From NCBI GenBank assembly GCA_013398955.1, contig VWPU01018615.1:124001-188000 (forward strand): a stretch of 64,000 nucleotides of DNA, written 5' to 3'. The DNA is from Callaeas wilsoni (lineage: Eukaryota; Chordata; Aves; Passeriformes; Callaeidae). Positions 1 through 13,875 of the stretch are shown one piece after another (position 1 is the first letter of the stretch; each line of letters begins with the position of its first letter). Made by a program: the position numbers and the translations under genes. Below the pieces are notes generated by a model. It was not told where the DNA came from, made no database searches, and was given only the letters and a program-made list of their open reading frames with translations.

Positions 1-2670
1 GAGAAAATTGATGCCTACCCTTCTTCAGTGCTAAAATGACAATACTTTTCAAGTAGATGCTATAATGGTGGATGGGTCTTTGGCATTTCAACACCAAAAC
101 AAACAATTTTGTCCTTATAGCATTGTATGTATAAATATGCACGCGACACATTCCTGATCACCAGAATCAAACCACTAGTGAACGAGATTTCCCACTTAGG
201 AAAATTCACCTTTTTTAATAATAAGCCATATTTTTTGCAGCTCATGTTGATTACAGTTCACTTTGGACAAAGACCGTGTTCTCATACATGTTTGTGTGGC
301 ACCTTGCATATTTGGGGCAAGACAGCACTAATAATAAAAATAATAATTGTCCCGCATTAAAAAAAGACTTGCATCAGCTGTAAGGCAACAGCACAGTTTG
401 TAACCAGGAACAATCCTGTCCAGACACAGACAATTATTCCTTAACTACCTTCCCAAAGCCAATTTGCCAGTCTCCCACCTAATTACAATCAAGCACTTGG
501 TGTCTGCACATTGAATCCCACATTCTAGTGTTCCTTAAAAGTCAGTAAACTTCTAAAATACCTATAAGGTGTCTGAATGCTAAATACAGGCATGCTGTAG
601 ATTTTACACTTTGTTACACTCCTTTTTACACCAAAAAAAAGAACAGTTTCCCCTAAATATGATTCCATCATGAGAACAATTCCTCTGAGACCAAGTATAC
701 TTTACAGCAAGTACTGGAGATGTAATTAGGAAGTGTTCTCAAAAACACACACATACAATTATAAAAAGCTTTCTCACTAGGCTTGTTCCAAAGTTAAATA
801 CACATATAGAACAGAGAACACATTATATCTAGACAAATTAAAATTTAATGATTACACTACAGCATGTTGACAAATTCTGGTGATTGTCATTCACAAGCAG
901 AGGCAAAGCAGACAGAATTAGAAACTCTCACAAGTAGTTTATTAAAGGAGTGCCATTCACTGGACCCTGGGCTTCCCTAAGACTGAAGTATGGGTTGGCT
1001 GATTCTGCTTCAGAGAGATGATTTCTGGTCCTTCCCAGCAAAGAGACAGAATTCGTTCATCTTCAACAGTATTAGCAAAAGACTTTGCTTTAATCTTAAC
1101 TTAGTCTGAACTGCGACAACAGGTCCTCCAATTCTAAAAGGTCCCTAAATCAGTTACTGAGGTGTGACACTTACTCACATGTGTCTGTTGCATAATGCAA
1201 GCATGGTAATAGCAAAGGAGAGGAAAGAGAAATTGAGAAAGGGAGCGAATTCATTTTCATTTTTCATTTGCTTTATAGATAAAAGCAATTTGCAGACTTC
1301 ACTCTGAACACTTTTCAAGAGTATTAATGATATTTTGGTACACATACCAGCAAGAACCTGCTGCAATAAAAAATTGTATGCATAAATATGTGTAACATAT
1401 AAAATGTTACTTAGGAATATAAATAGAAGGCATGAAATACAAGGAAAACAAGAATTTCCCATGGCGGAAAAAAACTGATCTATTTCATTTGGTGAAAGTG
1501 CACTTATAAAATTAGTATTTGCCTAAATGAGGTCCTCAAATTTAAGCTTTGTCAGTTCAACTCTGCAGTCTCTGATCTATGAAAATTGTAGAATAAAATA
1601 CTGTATAAACAAATTATTTTCTTCTGTTTGTTGCTCTGTTCTTCTCTGCTACAACGAAGAACTGAAGAGGCATTGAAGGGCTTCGATTCTTTTCAAGTAT
1701 AGGCTATAAAAAAAATCATAACCAAAAAAAAATCATAACCAAATGAAGTAAGCCTTTGAAACCCATGGAACTGAAAAGGTCATTAACAATTACTTTTGGA
1801 AAGCAGACTTAAAGACCAGGCTCAATATTAGGAATCTGATAATTAAAATGCTTTAGGACTCATTTCTGCAATTTCATGAAGAAACTGGAACAAGAAATGA
1901 ACAAAGCTGTCTTGGAAGGTTAAAAAAGTTGCCTTGAAAGGATTCAAACTTTCCAGGTATCTTAAATGAAGAATATAACACAGTGTTAAATTAGAGTGGT
2001 AAAGAACATAATGCTTCTATTAGAAAGAATCAATCACCACATTGCTTGCAGTTAGAATATGTGGCATGCTTCTTTGGCTAACTATTTACTTCTTTCCTGT
2101 GCCTTTGTGTTGAGTCCTAATGTAAAGCTTTCCGTGTTCCCCCCATGGCTGATATAAAATGCTTAAGCAGGATGTCAAGTCAAAAGTAGTTAAAGCTAAG
2201 AACTCTAGGTGTCTGTTTGCCACCAGATTATACAGTCTTCACACAAAAGACTAGACGAAGCATTACATTTTTCATAGCTATATTAAAGTCTTAAAGTTTC
2301 GGGGTTTAACTAACATTATCATAAGAGGACTAACCAGAAGAAATAATTTGTGATTTAAGGGTGAGAAGGTGTTTGTTATAGATAACAAACCACACTGAAA
2401 TCTGAAATCAAAAAGCAGACTCAATCAACTTTTCTTGTTTACAGTTGCCTCCTCATTGCCTCACACATGTGAAAACTGCCATTGTGAAGGTGCTTAAAAA
2501 AAAAAGTCATCAGGCCTCTTGTCCTCTTTTTGATGTGCCCACATTGACTGGAAGGTTGCTCACAATACCACGGGAATTCTGTGTTGATTTGAAAACGGGG
2601 CGTGTTGTCAAAAATCATGTTGCCTTCTGATCTCCCACCAAATCTATTTGCCAAGGAAGCAGTCATCCTC
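1..2670. other. Unassigned AT-rich non-coding sequence
   Basis: No gene, RNA gene or known repeat is recognised here. Open frames are short (up to 95 codons) and show no family resemblance. The only local structure is a direct duplication of a 16-17 bp A-rich unit ending in TCATAACC at about 1,708-1,740. The stretch could be intronic, intergenic or part of a 3' UTR; the sequence alone does not decide. Confidence 0.6.
1708..1740. repeat. Two-copy tandem duplication, A-rich unit
   Basis: A run of A followed by TCATAACC occurs twice back to back, with a unit of about 16-17 bp. It is seen directly in the sequence and probably arose by replication slippage. No function is suggested. Confidence 0.7.
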
Positions 2671-2851
2671 TAATGGGCCTGGCTGGGATAGAGTTAACTT
2701 TCTTCACAACAGACGCTATGGTGGTTATTTGGATTTGTGATCCAAATAGCCTGGGTTGCACAGTGTTGTAGGACAGTGTTGATGTCACACCGATGTTTTG
2801 GTTAGTGCTGAGCAGTGCTTGCATAGCATTGAGGCTTCCTCTTTTTCTCAC
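2671..2851 (+). mobile_element. Fragment of an avian ERVL-type LTR
   Basis: The block starts near TAATGGGCCTGGCTGGGAT and runs through GAGTTAACTTTCTTCACA, a TTTGGATTTGTGA segment, GATGTTTTGGTTA and CTGAGCAGTGCTTGCA to a TTTTTCTCACTC end. I recognise this order of words from memory as the start of a long terminal repeat that is common in bird genomes and usually assigned to ERVL-type endogenous retroviruses. About 30 bp in the middle (around 2,740-2,775) do not fit my recollection and look like an insertion or local duplication. The remaining 3' half of the LTR is not visible, and no internal retroviral gene is seen next to it, so this is a truncated solo fragment. The family name is from memory; a repeat-library search would settle it. 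Confidence 0.6.
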
Positions 2852-4500
2852 TCATGCATGTGCAAAAGTAACGTCTAAATCTAACAGAATGTAATATCTC
2901 ATGGAGGACACAAAATTGCAAAACTTAGTCTGCATTATCACATTCTGTTGAAGTCTGAAAGAAACATTCAAAGAAAAAATATATTGCAGGAATAGGATAA
3001 ATTAATTAAATAGATTATTCAATGAAAATACAGATACTTCTGAACATAGAATATGCTTAGGATCTGGTATTTGCAACTTGTGAACAAAAATTCAGTACCT
3101 TAGTTTGCTTAGTGAATGCATTTAAACAGTGTGTGCTTTTACTAAAACCAGAGAAGAACCCTTCCTTGTAAAGCAAGATGGACCAAAGTCAGGTTGACAG
3201 AGGTAGTAGAAAGCAAACATTAGAGTATTGTCAAACTGAAATAAACCTGCAGAGGTCTGTACCAAAATACAAGGAGTGACCTTAAAACACTCCGACCAGG
3301 GAATCCAGACCAGTCCAGACTAAACCAATATGCCTAATGACACACCAGAGAGCCCTTTTCAGTACAAAGTCTTATACTTGGCCTGTCTAGACAAGACAGG
3401 GGGAAAAGATCCTGTTCTGAAAACAAGCCAGTGTGATCCTTCTTTCATGAATAATGTTTCAAAGCTAGACAGCTTCCCTTTTCATTTTCAAGTGGCAATT
3501 AGTGAAACATCAGTCGGTTGGTCAGCAAGGCTCTGACTAGAGCTAAACCTGAAGCAAGATGACAGCTACTGGAGGTTGAAAAATATAAACCATTCTCATA
3601 ATTATGTCTTACTATGTTCATAATTATGTCTGGAGCACAATTTTAAAAAACTATCTCTATGATACAGTGATTCTTCAACATAAAATTTTAATAAACATAC
3701 TTCGAGGTAGACCTTGACTATCTTGAAAGAAAAGGAATACTAAGAATACTGTTATGAACATTTCCTATTTTTAGAAACTGAATGCAAGTAGTATAAATAA
3801 GTATATTGCACACATGTTCAAGGTAGATGCTTGTATGCATAAAATTCTTGACAATTACCAATTAACATACGACTGTATTTCAAATAATTTCAAATAGTTA
3901 ATTGAAGGTTATGTTTCTGTTGCTACAGCAAAAGATGGATTTGCCTCATGATACAAAAAAACTACCCTGATCAGATTTTTTACTGTGAAATGCAAGATCT
4001 GATGTATTGGGTAGGCTTATTTTATACTTTCTGTGCCTAGCCAACAAGATAATTTTATCCTTGCATTCAACTTAATTCTTTTAGACTTCATTTACACTTG
4101 ACTTCATCCATATGAACAGCATTCCCATTGTTTTGTCATCCCACTTACCGTAGGGCATTTTTAATTATAGCTAAGTGCTGTTTGTTTTTCTAATGTAAGC
4201 CCAACCACAGGCCAAGGGAAAAAAGCAACGAAGTGTCATATTGAAAAAATATGGTGGTTTAGGCCACTGTTATGATGCATGTCACAGCTACTTATTTAAT
4301 GGGTCTGAGATGATTATCTGACCCAGGGGCAGAATTCTCTTCCATCCATTCGAATAAAAAATAAAAAACTATATATGCAGCCAGTGATTTCAAACTGTTG
4401 TGACTAAACTGTAGTAACACAGTTCAAACGCACAAAACGAAATCCTAAGTGATGTCTGGGACTTCATCAGAGCGGAAAGGCACTCTCCCAAAATCCAACA
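2852..4500. other. Unassigned AT-rich non-coding sequence
   Basis: No gene or known repeat is recognised. Small local duplications are visible: a CATAATTATGTCT word occurs twice at 3,597-3,631, and a TTTCAAATA word is repeated near 3,880-3,896. Neither suggests a function. Confidence 0.6.
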
Positions 4501-4502
4501 GA

Positions 4503-4530
4503 CTGGCAGCTGCCCGGGCAGCTCAGCCAG
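4503..4530. promoter_or_regulatory. GC-rich perfect palindrome with extended arms
   Basis: AGCTGCCCGGGCAGCT at 4,508-4,523 is a perfect 16-bp palindrome. The flanks CTGGC (4,503-4,507) and GCCAG (4,526-4,530) are also complementary, with a two-base CA offset. The whole therefore forms a 28-bp near-perfect inverted repeat in otherwise AT-rich DNA. It also contains a CAGCTG E-box on each side of a SmaI-like centre. It overlaps the CTCF-like motif starting at 4,527. The structure is seen directly; any regulatory role is inference. Confidence 0.4.
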
Positions 4531-4540
4531 CAGAGGGTGA
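4527..4540 (+). promoter_or_regulatory. CTCF-like core motif
   Basis: CCAGCAGAGGGTGA matches the vertebrate CTCF core (CCASYAGRKGGCRS) at the first 11 positions and at 12 of 14 overall. By a uniform-composition estimate an exact 11-position core is expected about 0.5 times in a window of this size on both strands, so this could be chance. The adjacent palindrome makes the spot more notable. Confidence 0.35.
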
Positions 4541-7500
4541 TCAAACACTCTACTGAGGTCATGTAAATGGAAGGTGAGGATCTCTTTGCCTCCAGGTGGG
4601 TGGATCTGGATCTCCAGAAAAAAGGCCTAATTTCTCATCTCTTATGTAAAGATGCCATTTTAAGAACATCATCATACTTATTCATACTCCTGCTCATATT
4701 GCAGCACGTAAGAGCCTGAAAGAAAGCATGTTTAAAGGGCATCATCACCTGTTAGAAGGATAATAAGAGGCAGAAGCAGTAAATTGGGGAGGGTGGGAGG
4801 AACCACACTTCACTAGAGATTAAAGAAATATAAACCACAAATACCAGAGTCAGTACAATAAAACCCTGTTCAGCCTCTCATAAACATCTGTCTGTGTATT
4901 ATTTTTAATACTGTAGATTGTAGCTTTATAATGGGAAGTAAATCATAAATAGGAGACATGCACACAAGGAGCATGTTTATTTGGGAAAAAGCTCGGTTAA
5001 TAAGGAAGATGGCAGGCTGCCATGCGATCTAATAAACCTCCATTGGTGCAGGGAAGGGAGGGATAAATAGGTCTCTACAAAACAAAAAAGCACTTCACAA
5101 AAAGAATGCCAAGCAGAATACCAGCAGAAATGAAAGCGGATCAGCTTATGCAGGGTAAGAAGCAGAGCTGTAAGCCACAGTCAGAGGCCTGTCTTCAGTG
5201 CCCACGGCCTCACGCAGGACCAAGAGGCGAGGCTGCTCTCGGAGCCACGCAACGTGGAGACAGAGACCTTCTCTGCCCAGGGGAGATTACAGCCCTAAAA
5301 CCAGGCTGATTGAAAGGAGATTTTTACTGGTTCACAACCAGTCGCATTTGCTCTTACAGTCCCCCATGTTCACTTGCTTATCCAGCAATTATCTTTTCAT
5401 CTACTTCTTAAGGCAAAGCCTGGAGATATGCCCTTTAACGAGTTACTATTTATGTCAGTAGCTAAAGGAAGCAAACACAATATTCTTGCACACAGGTAGC
5501 AAAATCCGCTGCTCAGTTCACCAGTTCAGCGCATTAGGACATTTTACCAAGCTCACCTTAATTAATAACCTGAACGAAATTACCCCAGACATCGTGGGGG
5601 CAATCGAACGAGCTCCTTTATTTTGAGATTGGTCAATGAGGTTAGTTTTTGCCTGTGACCTTTCTTCACCATATATACCTGTCTTTGGTGTGAAAATAAA
5701 GAGAAAAATCTCATTCTCAGGGCCATTTGGGCATTAAGAAAAGAGTTTTCATCAACACTGGAAACTAAATTCAGGAGTCTCACTGTCACTGACCCACCAT
5801 CCTGCCCATGCAGCAAGTCTCCACAGCTTCACGTTGGGGACCAGCAACAACCCCGAGCACGTCCTCTCAGGAACAAGACGACAGTTCCCATCACAGCACT
5901 CATCACTAATGAACAAGCCTCTCCAAGGTAATCTCAAAGACTGTCAGGTTCACCCAAATTGCTAGTTCTGCCAGCATAAAGAAAGGCCAGTAAAGAAAAG
6001 TCTCTTCTATTGCCACCTTCATAAATGATTTGTTCTATTTATCACTTAACCTTCCCACAAAATAGCAAGGCAGTATAAGTACGGGTTTCCCTTTTTCTGC
6101 CCTTCTACCCACTTGCTTTTCCTGACCTGGCAATGTTCTGCCCGCTTATGCCCACAGAGAACTGAAGTTCCAGGACCTCTCAAGAAAAGTCGAGAACTAT
6201 GTCTCCTTCTCCTCATTCATGTGAAGATCCTTTACACCTCCACTAAAGCACCCTGACACCCTCTCCAGCCACAAAGCTCTTGCAGAAACGTCCTTCCAAC
6301 AGCGTGTGCCTGGCACTCCCTGGCACAGGGACCTGTGTCGGTGCCAACTCAACCGAGTCACAGTCTTGACTCTGACCCATGAGGCACTTGGGTCAGAGCC
6401 CACAGAGAGGACACAGCACCGTGGCAGACACTCACTCCATCTTATGGGAAGAAACGACCTGTGAGGAGGGATGGGTTTCCAGGAGCCATGAGAAGGCCTC
6501 GTGTCTGCCCTGACAGACCCCACAGGAGTCCCTGCTGGCTGTACATTTCTATACGCGCTAGCAAAGTTTTCTAAGTCAAGTATGGGGAAGGGAGGAAGGA
6601 GCACGGGTGACTCAACTAATGACACTCTCATTTTCAGTTGAGAAATTACATGAGGAGACAATTAAAGATACATTAAGCATGTACCTTATAATTTTTGTCA
6701 AGCAAAATGTCATTATCATGGGCAAGTGCAGTTAAGAAGGGTACGTGCAAATGAGATTTTCTTAACATCTCATTCTCCTTAATCATAATTCAAAGAATTC
6801 CTGAATTATGGTAAATATTTTAAAATTATCTTAGTTGGTGTTCATCTTAAGAAATCTTTAATAATCACAAGCAGTGCCACTTACCAGATTTGTAGAGTAC
6901 TGCATATGTAGAGGAATATAAAATTTAAAAATTACATTACTGTAGCATCTTCTATTTTTTTTTCTTTGGAATATTGTTTGTTTAAGAAACAGCTCAAGAC
7001 AAGACCATTTTAGCAGGCCTCATAATCTTTGAATCCAGAGAAATACAAAGTAAACCATGTCCCTTTACAGACGCCTTGCGAAGTTTTGACTGCAGTCCCA
7101 AAAACAGGCCCAGATGAAGACACACAACAGTTACTGCAACACGCAAGGATTATCTGGGGTTGGGGAATATGGGTTGATTGGTGGGGAAAAGTGTTGTCTT
7201 TATGTTTTCTGTTGTTAAATTAGGTTAGATTAAGACTGTGACCATTGTAGGGAAGGAACTGTTTTAAGTTACCTCTCCTAGGAGATAGTGAAGTACAGAA
7301 CAAATACCATTCTCATCTGAAATAGTGTAATGGTACTGAATCAAGGAAGGATCTGAGAATAGACCCGAAACTGGGCTTTTCATAAAACCAATGTATAATG
7401 CAGGTGAGAGTATACTGTTTCAGGTGGCTGTTCAGGTGTCAGCCTAATACTGATGACAGTACTTTTTTTTTTCATATGTCTTCCTGAGCACAATGCACAG

Positions 7501-8900
7501 AAAATATAAGAAAAATTAATGTATTTACTGTGTGTCAAGATGCAGGACAGTTATGGAACTTCCACTGTAACATGAGTTCCAGATTTCAATGGACAACAGC
7601 GTTCTTCTTTCATTTCTCAATGGTATTTGAATTGTGCAATGCACACTAATGTGAGTAATGAAAAGTCTGTTATCATCTGGATCATGTTCTCTGATCCACA
7701 CCTGCAAAGATTTGTGTGATCCTGCAGTAAATACCTTGTCACTGTTAGATTTTGTACTTTAAAAGTGATTTCACCTAAGGTCCAATTATCTAAGATGTGT
7801 CTAACTCAGTTCACTTTGCCTCAGCATTCACATAAAAAAGTATTAATAAAATAATACCTAGATTACAGGGAAACAGATTGTTCTCAGTGGTTTGCACCAT
7901 ACAGCAGAGACAAAGTTTTTTACAAACTAGTACTGTCGTGTATCAATTGTTACTAAACTCTTCCATCCTTATTCATCTCTATCTAAAAAATGAGTCACAC
8001 ATTCTATTCACCTTGGTATCTTTCCCAGAAGGCTGGAGGTTTTTGGCTAAGCCTTTTAAACAAAATAAAATAATTCCTTTCTACGTTTCCTCAATTCTTC
8101 CTTTCTATCAGTTTCCATGAACACTTCCTCTCAGGTACGTATTGCACTGCAAATGTATACAGACTCCAACATATATGCATTTCCATATAGTGGAGCTGGT
8201 AGTCATTTGGTTTGCCTAATATTTTGCACTATAAATACCTTGGAGAACCTCTCCCATGTTTGCTGCATGCAGCAGGTCTGTGATGCTGAGCTGGAAGGAC
8301 ACCCTCAGCCTACAGAAGTGCCTCTTCTATGTCTCAAGAAATTCTCTTCTGCTTTTATGGAAATAAAAACTGTTAAAAAAAAAAAAGCCGTTATCTTCCC
8401 ATTGTCTGCATCAGGGGAGTCTCTGGCAGCACTCCCAAATAACTAAAAGGCGCAGACACTGTGTGGCTCCAGCAAAACCACTGGCAGAGCAACAGCCCAA
8501 GTCACACTGGGACAGCAGGGGAAGAGGCAGATTAACTGCAGTGGGGAAACGAGGTGAGCTCTGCCCCCTCTCACTTTCACACAAGATTTCCACTTCACTT
8601 CCAGGTACTGCCAAGTTAAGCCACTGCTACTACCACCAGGTGCTCCTCTTCTGTCCACAAGTGCTCCCAACATCAAGTGCATGAGATGGACAGACACAAA
8701 GAAGAAACGTGAACACAAAGCCAGTATTTTATGCATTGAGAATGCCTCATTTAGCAACCTAAGCAGCACAGTTTCAATAAAGATTATTTCAAACTAAAAT
8801 TATGCAATTTTGTTTAAGCATCACCAATATATTTGACCATATAGAAGGTATTTAACCAAGATTATTTAACTATTTCCATGGCCAAAGTGCTTACAAAGCA
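4541..8900. other. Unassigned non-coding sequence with two GC-richer patches
   Basis: No gene or known repeat is recognised. Two patches are less AT-rich than their surroundings: about 5,100-5,320 and about 6,200-6,660. The second carries the longest open frame of the window (154 codons, minus strand, 6,197-6,661), but its translation resembles no family known to me and is rich in Ser, Pro, Arg and Trp, as expected from non-coding GC-rich DNA. The segment around 5,540-5,700 has several CpGs and low repeat content and is a weak candidate for conserved non-coding DNA. Confidence 0.55.
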
Positions 8901-11900
8901 GGCATGCAGGAAACACTGATACAGGCATCCCGAAGAAATCTCTACCACTTAGATCTTTCTGTTGTTACAGCAGTATCATTTAAAAGTGGACAGTGTGTTT
9001 AGGACAGTGCATTTCAGGCTGTGAACATGAACATACTATTAACATGATGCTGGACGGTGCTGAGCCTATCCTTGCATCATGCATTATCTTGGGTATTTAT
9101 GGCAGAGAAAACCAAAGCAAATCCACAATCCTTCCCCATTCCACACTCAACTTTGCAGATACACTGAGTGTTAAAGTGAAAAAGTACATAATAAGTAGGC
9201 ACAAGCCTAACACAATGCAAAGCTTGAATATAAACAGAGCCTCTAGTTCACAAGCTCAGGCCATGACTACATTGCATGTGATAACCAACAAAAATAAAAA
9301 CAAGCTGGAGAACCGTGTCCCCATAAGTGAGTGCTTTTGGCTGGCACTGCTGCCCAGTGACAGCTGCGTGGGGCATGGCACAGCCTTCCTCCAACATCAA
9401 CTGAGGTTCACATCCATATGCAGCCACTCCTCCGGAAAGAGACAGAGAAACTAAGGAGGTTTTTGACAGGTCTGCTTGAATCAGGGGGACTGCCTAACCC
9501 AAGGTAAGTGTTGGCATGGTGAAGAGGAAAGACTAGGGCAGGGCACCAAGGGAGGATTGATGGTGCCTGGGTGTCCAGGTGTGACATGAAGGGCTTGTCT
9601 TCACATCTACACCTCTGGCTTGGGTGAAGCCACACAGCCTGGCACCCTCCTGGCAGAGCTGGCTTTGAGAAGTTAGCCATGCTTGTCCCTTCCTAAACAC
9701 AGTTTTGCAAAAGGAGACCAGTCTAGTGGCCACCTGGTGTGCACTGTACCAACACACCTGAGCAGTGCCCACCTGCCAGGCACACATCCAGATGTGACCT
9801 GGGTTTGAGGTACCACTGATGGCTGAAGCTGGCTTTTCTGACAAAATGTGCTTCGCATTTGAGATCCAAGTAGCACTTGATCTACACACCACATCCCAAA
9901 ACCCTGACACATTACCTTATGCCTACGGCTGTTCTGGACATGATTTCTGTCTGTGGTTTATCTTAATACGCTGGACTAGAAGCTACTGTGGTTGACATGC
10001 AGATCAGTCATGCCAGCCTTGAGACAGCAACGTCTGTCAGAGAGGCAGTGTAGGCAGCCAATAGCAATAACCATTTCAGACATCTAATTTAAACCTGCCA
10101 CTGTATATCTGTCAGAAGCCCCACAGAATTTTTTGGGTGGGGACAAGAGAGAGGCCTAGGATAAACCTCTGGTTACAGCGCAAGCTATCAGTGTATCGAT
10201 GACAAGTTAAAGCATGTTAAAAATTGTACAAATGATGTGCTGAACATAGAGAACCTCCCAAAATCCTACCAGCCATGAAAGAGAATAAACAGCCAGAGCA
10301 CTGGAAACTCAAGAGCAACTAATTGTGTTTTAACTGTAGTTTGTAATACTGTACCAGCTCATTATTAATAATCTGTTCAAAGATGGTGATAATTTTCTGT
10401 GTTTCTGTAAGTCAAGATAATTGCACTGAGGTCAGTTTCATAGCACTGGTCCTTCCTCAGAATACTTCAAATAGGAAGCTCATAGTAAAGCAAAAATCCA
10501 GTTAATACACCACACTGCTCATTTTCAAGCAAAAACAAAGGAACAAAGTATCTGTTAGAGTTTCCTAATAACCCTCTAATTTAGGCTCCTTATGCTTTAA
10601 AAACTTATTGAGACACTAAGAAACCCCATCTAATGGATTCATTTTCCTTATCACTAGGAGGTATTTCTTTAAAACATAACATGTCTTACTATTGAATGTT
10701 ACACTAACATAGAGAAAATACTTCTCCAGAGAAGAGACCAGTCTAAAATCCAGGATGCAGATTAAAAATATTTTATAATCTGCAGGCACTGTGTCCAGAT
10801 AGAGGAATATAAAAATAATTACCCTCAAGAAAAAAAAAAGAAGTCCAACAGCTACCAGTACCAGGTAAAGAGCAATTTAGCACACAAAACTTTGGAAATC
10901 AAATTCAAAGGTGGTTGAAATTCTACAGCAGTGTAATATAGGACTCCCTGATTTTTTCCTAGTCCAGTTCTCAGATACTGAGACACAAAAAAAGGCTACA
11001 ATTGAACGACCACTGTGAACACATTAGTACATTCTAATCTTTGTGCATCTAATCTGTTGTTTGTAAGGTCTGAGCTGAGATGTGGCTGCCAGTGTGCAAC
11101 CATCACCTGTTCTACACAATATTAAACAAAAAACATTCACCTAAAGTACTTCAGCAAAAGCTTAAACAAACCCTTTGTATTTTGTGTTACAGTGGATTAG
11201 AAACTACCTAGGAAAGTTGTAATTAACAACAATGGGGAAATAACAACTGAAATACGTCTTTTTATACTTCATGGAGTAACTGTCTTTGAGTTGAGAGTAA
11301 ATTATTTAAATGTGCTCTACTACCTAAGAGACAGAAGCGGTGATGGCAGGACAACATGCTCTGATAAAAGGTCATTTAAAAGGGTAGGAAGTCCCCCTCA
11401 TAATGGATCAGGGCTATAAAAAAGGTAAGAAAAAGTTACTTAAATTATCTACACGTAAGGGAATTTTGTGAAGTTCACCTATTTTAAATAGCAAACAAAC
11501 ACTTTAATACTTATTGGTACATGGTATGCTGTCATCAAAGCCTTCAAAATGGGATTAACCATTTAAAAAAGATGAGCATGTTTGTAACATACGCACGTAC
11601 AACAGTAATAACTTACAGGCTTTAGAACATATTGCTGTTGTTAAACTCATAGCTGAAATGGTAGCACATTTGAGAGAAGAATACAGTTTGGGTTTAAACA
11701 TGCTTTCTAGAGTTCCAAATATGACCTCACACACTCAGTTTTATTTTTGTCAAAGCTTAAAATACAGAATGAAAAAATCTTATTCTACAAGCACATACTA
11801 AAGCAGACCATTAATAAAAGAAAAATTACATTCTCTTGTGACTAAAACATCAACATTCACATGATGTGACACAGCAGAGTATCTGATTACTCTTCTTGAA

Positions 11901-13875
11901 AGGCAAAACTCTGGCAGAGATGCTGTTAGCTGAGATGGATGCAGTTTGCTCTGAGGAACACTGTTCCTCAGTGTTATTCCTCAGGATGCTATTTTTGATT
12001 TCCATGGAAATTTCTTGCGAATACAGCTGTAGGGTGCTGTTCTTTGAAAAACTTAAACTAAGTTAGGGCAAATACCCTAAATGCTGGGTAGTTGAGAGAC
12101 ATTCACAAAGGAATAGCTGAAGAAAAGAATTCACTGTTTCAGATTTCCAAATAAGAACATTAGGGTCCTTCAGAGAATCACCAGACTACAGCTTTTTAAA
12201 AGCATAATTCCATCAGACAAAAATTGGGTAAAAATCAATTCTATTTGATGACATCAATGATGGAAGGAATTCACAAACTGTCTACAAAGCTAGCATTAAA
12301 ATTGTAAGCATCAAAGAAATGGGTAGTGGATATGGAAGGCTAGGCATCTTTCTAATATCATGCTGATATTTGGTAGGTCTGTCTCACTTTGACGTTTTGG
12401 GGGTTAATCACATGTATTTTAATGATAACTCACTTCACTGAATTCAACCCCTAAACGTGTATTTTAAATAACTTGCTCACTATTTTCTTTGACACTAAAG
12501 GTGACCTATATATATTAAGTTTGTGGAAAGATACTGTGAATACATAGGGAGAGATGTAGAAACGTGGAAAAGGAAGACTAAGGAAAAAGAGAGAAATGTT
12601 TTGCCCCTTCTTATTTTTTTAGAACATTAAGTATTTCATTCTCTCATATTACAAGTACCTAGAGATGAGAGAGGACTACTCCTTAAATCACTTTAAAACT
12701 CTCTAGATAATATCTTCAACTTTAATGGGGCTTCACATATTTATTTCACTTAAAGCTTATTTATATCACATGCCTAGCAATCAGCAGCCTACATCTTGTC
12801 TTTTGCATAAAGATTTCTCCAAGTGTCTTCTAAATATTTTTTCTCTCTCCAGCCACATATCAACAGCAAAACAAGGAAAGAATAACCTGATTTTAAAAAG
12901 AATCTTATCAGTGTCCTTTTCTTATAATTTCTTTTTTTACAACATACAGGCAAGTACCTTGCAAAGAAATGAAATCAAAAAACAAAAAAATCCAATCTTT
13001 CCATATTCTTTCCTTAGAAATTCACCTTTGATTCACGTACATTCTATAAAGAGACATGTACTTTCACACGAATATATCTAACAGCAAATGCAAAGCATAG
13101 GCATTGCAGGCCAAGGTTTGAAGCAAAATCTGGCGTAAGATGTATTGACCCAGGAATTCCTTCACAAAGTACTCAGCCTGTGAATTATTTCATACTTTTT
13201 AAACTCAAGGACAACGTAGAGTTCAAAATCTCAATGCAGAACCATCACAGAAAAGCATTGGGCTTGCTTTATATGGAAATTTCCATGAGTCAATAGGAAA
13301 CACATTTTTTATTTTAAACACAGTATGATCTGATTTTGAATCCACGTATCAACAATCTATTATATAATGTACGATGTGATTAGGCAATGCAGGTTACAAA
13401 AGCACCTTCCAAAACCACATGGAATAGTCCTGCCAGACTGTACTACAATTTTCCAGCTTCCGTTTTAATACTTGATGTCTGCATACAAAACCAGCAGGCT
13501 AAACAAGAAGACTGGCCTGAATTATTTTCATATAATATTCAGGAGAAAAGAGATTTGCTGGCTGCTGTACAAGGGAGCTGCCTGCAGTATTGCACTACTA
13601 CATTTGCAAAGTATGCAAGACTCAAGTCCTGTAAAGAACACAACACGGAGCAACAGGAAAGGAATGCATAACGTTGTGTACTAAAAGATCCAGGGGGAAA
13701 AACCATTATGCTGCCTTAAGTAATAGTTCCAGAAATTTTTCTTTCAGGAAAGTCACAGAAGGTTTTGTAAGATCTTGGAACAAAAACATTACAATTTTTT
13801 TCTTAGCTGCAGTTTTCCCACAGTCTATATGACACTGAGAAAGCTATTTGGATCTTCCCAGAATACCTAGAGCTG
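8901..13875. other. Unassigned AT-rich non-coding sequence
   Basis: No gene, RNA gene or known repeat is recognised. A GC-richer stretch lies at about 9,340-9,910; it is open in overlapping frames on the minus strand (up to 125 codons), but the translations look random. The rest is AT-rich, with many short A and T runs and no larger structure that I can see by eye. Confidence 0.55.

Noticed and set aside
5525..5545. REST/NRSE-like sequence (TTCAGC followed by GGACA)
   Set aside because: The spacing between the two halves is 6 rather than 5 bases and the downstream half is poor, so it does not fit the canonical or the usual split forms.
6197..6661. Longest open frame, 154 codons, minus strand
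   Set aside because: It lies in a GC-richer patch where stops are rarer. The translation has no recognisable domain, and there is no promoter, splice or homology support.
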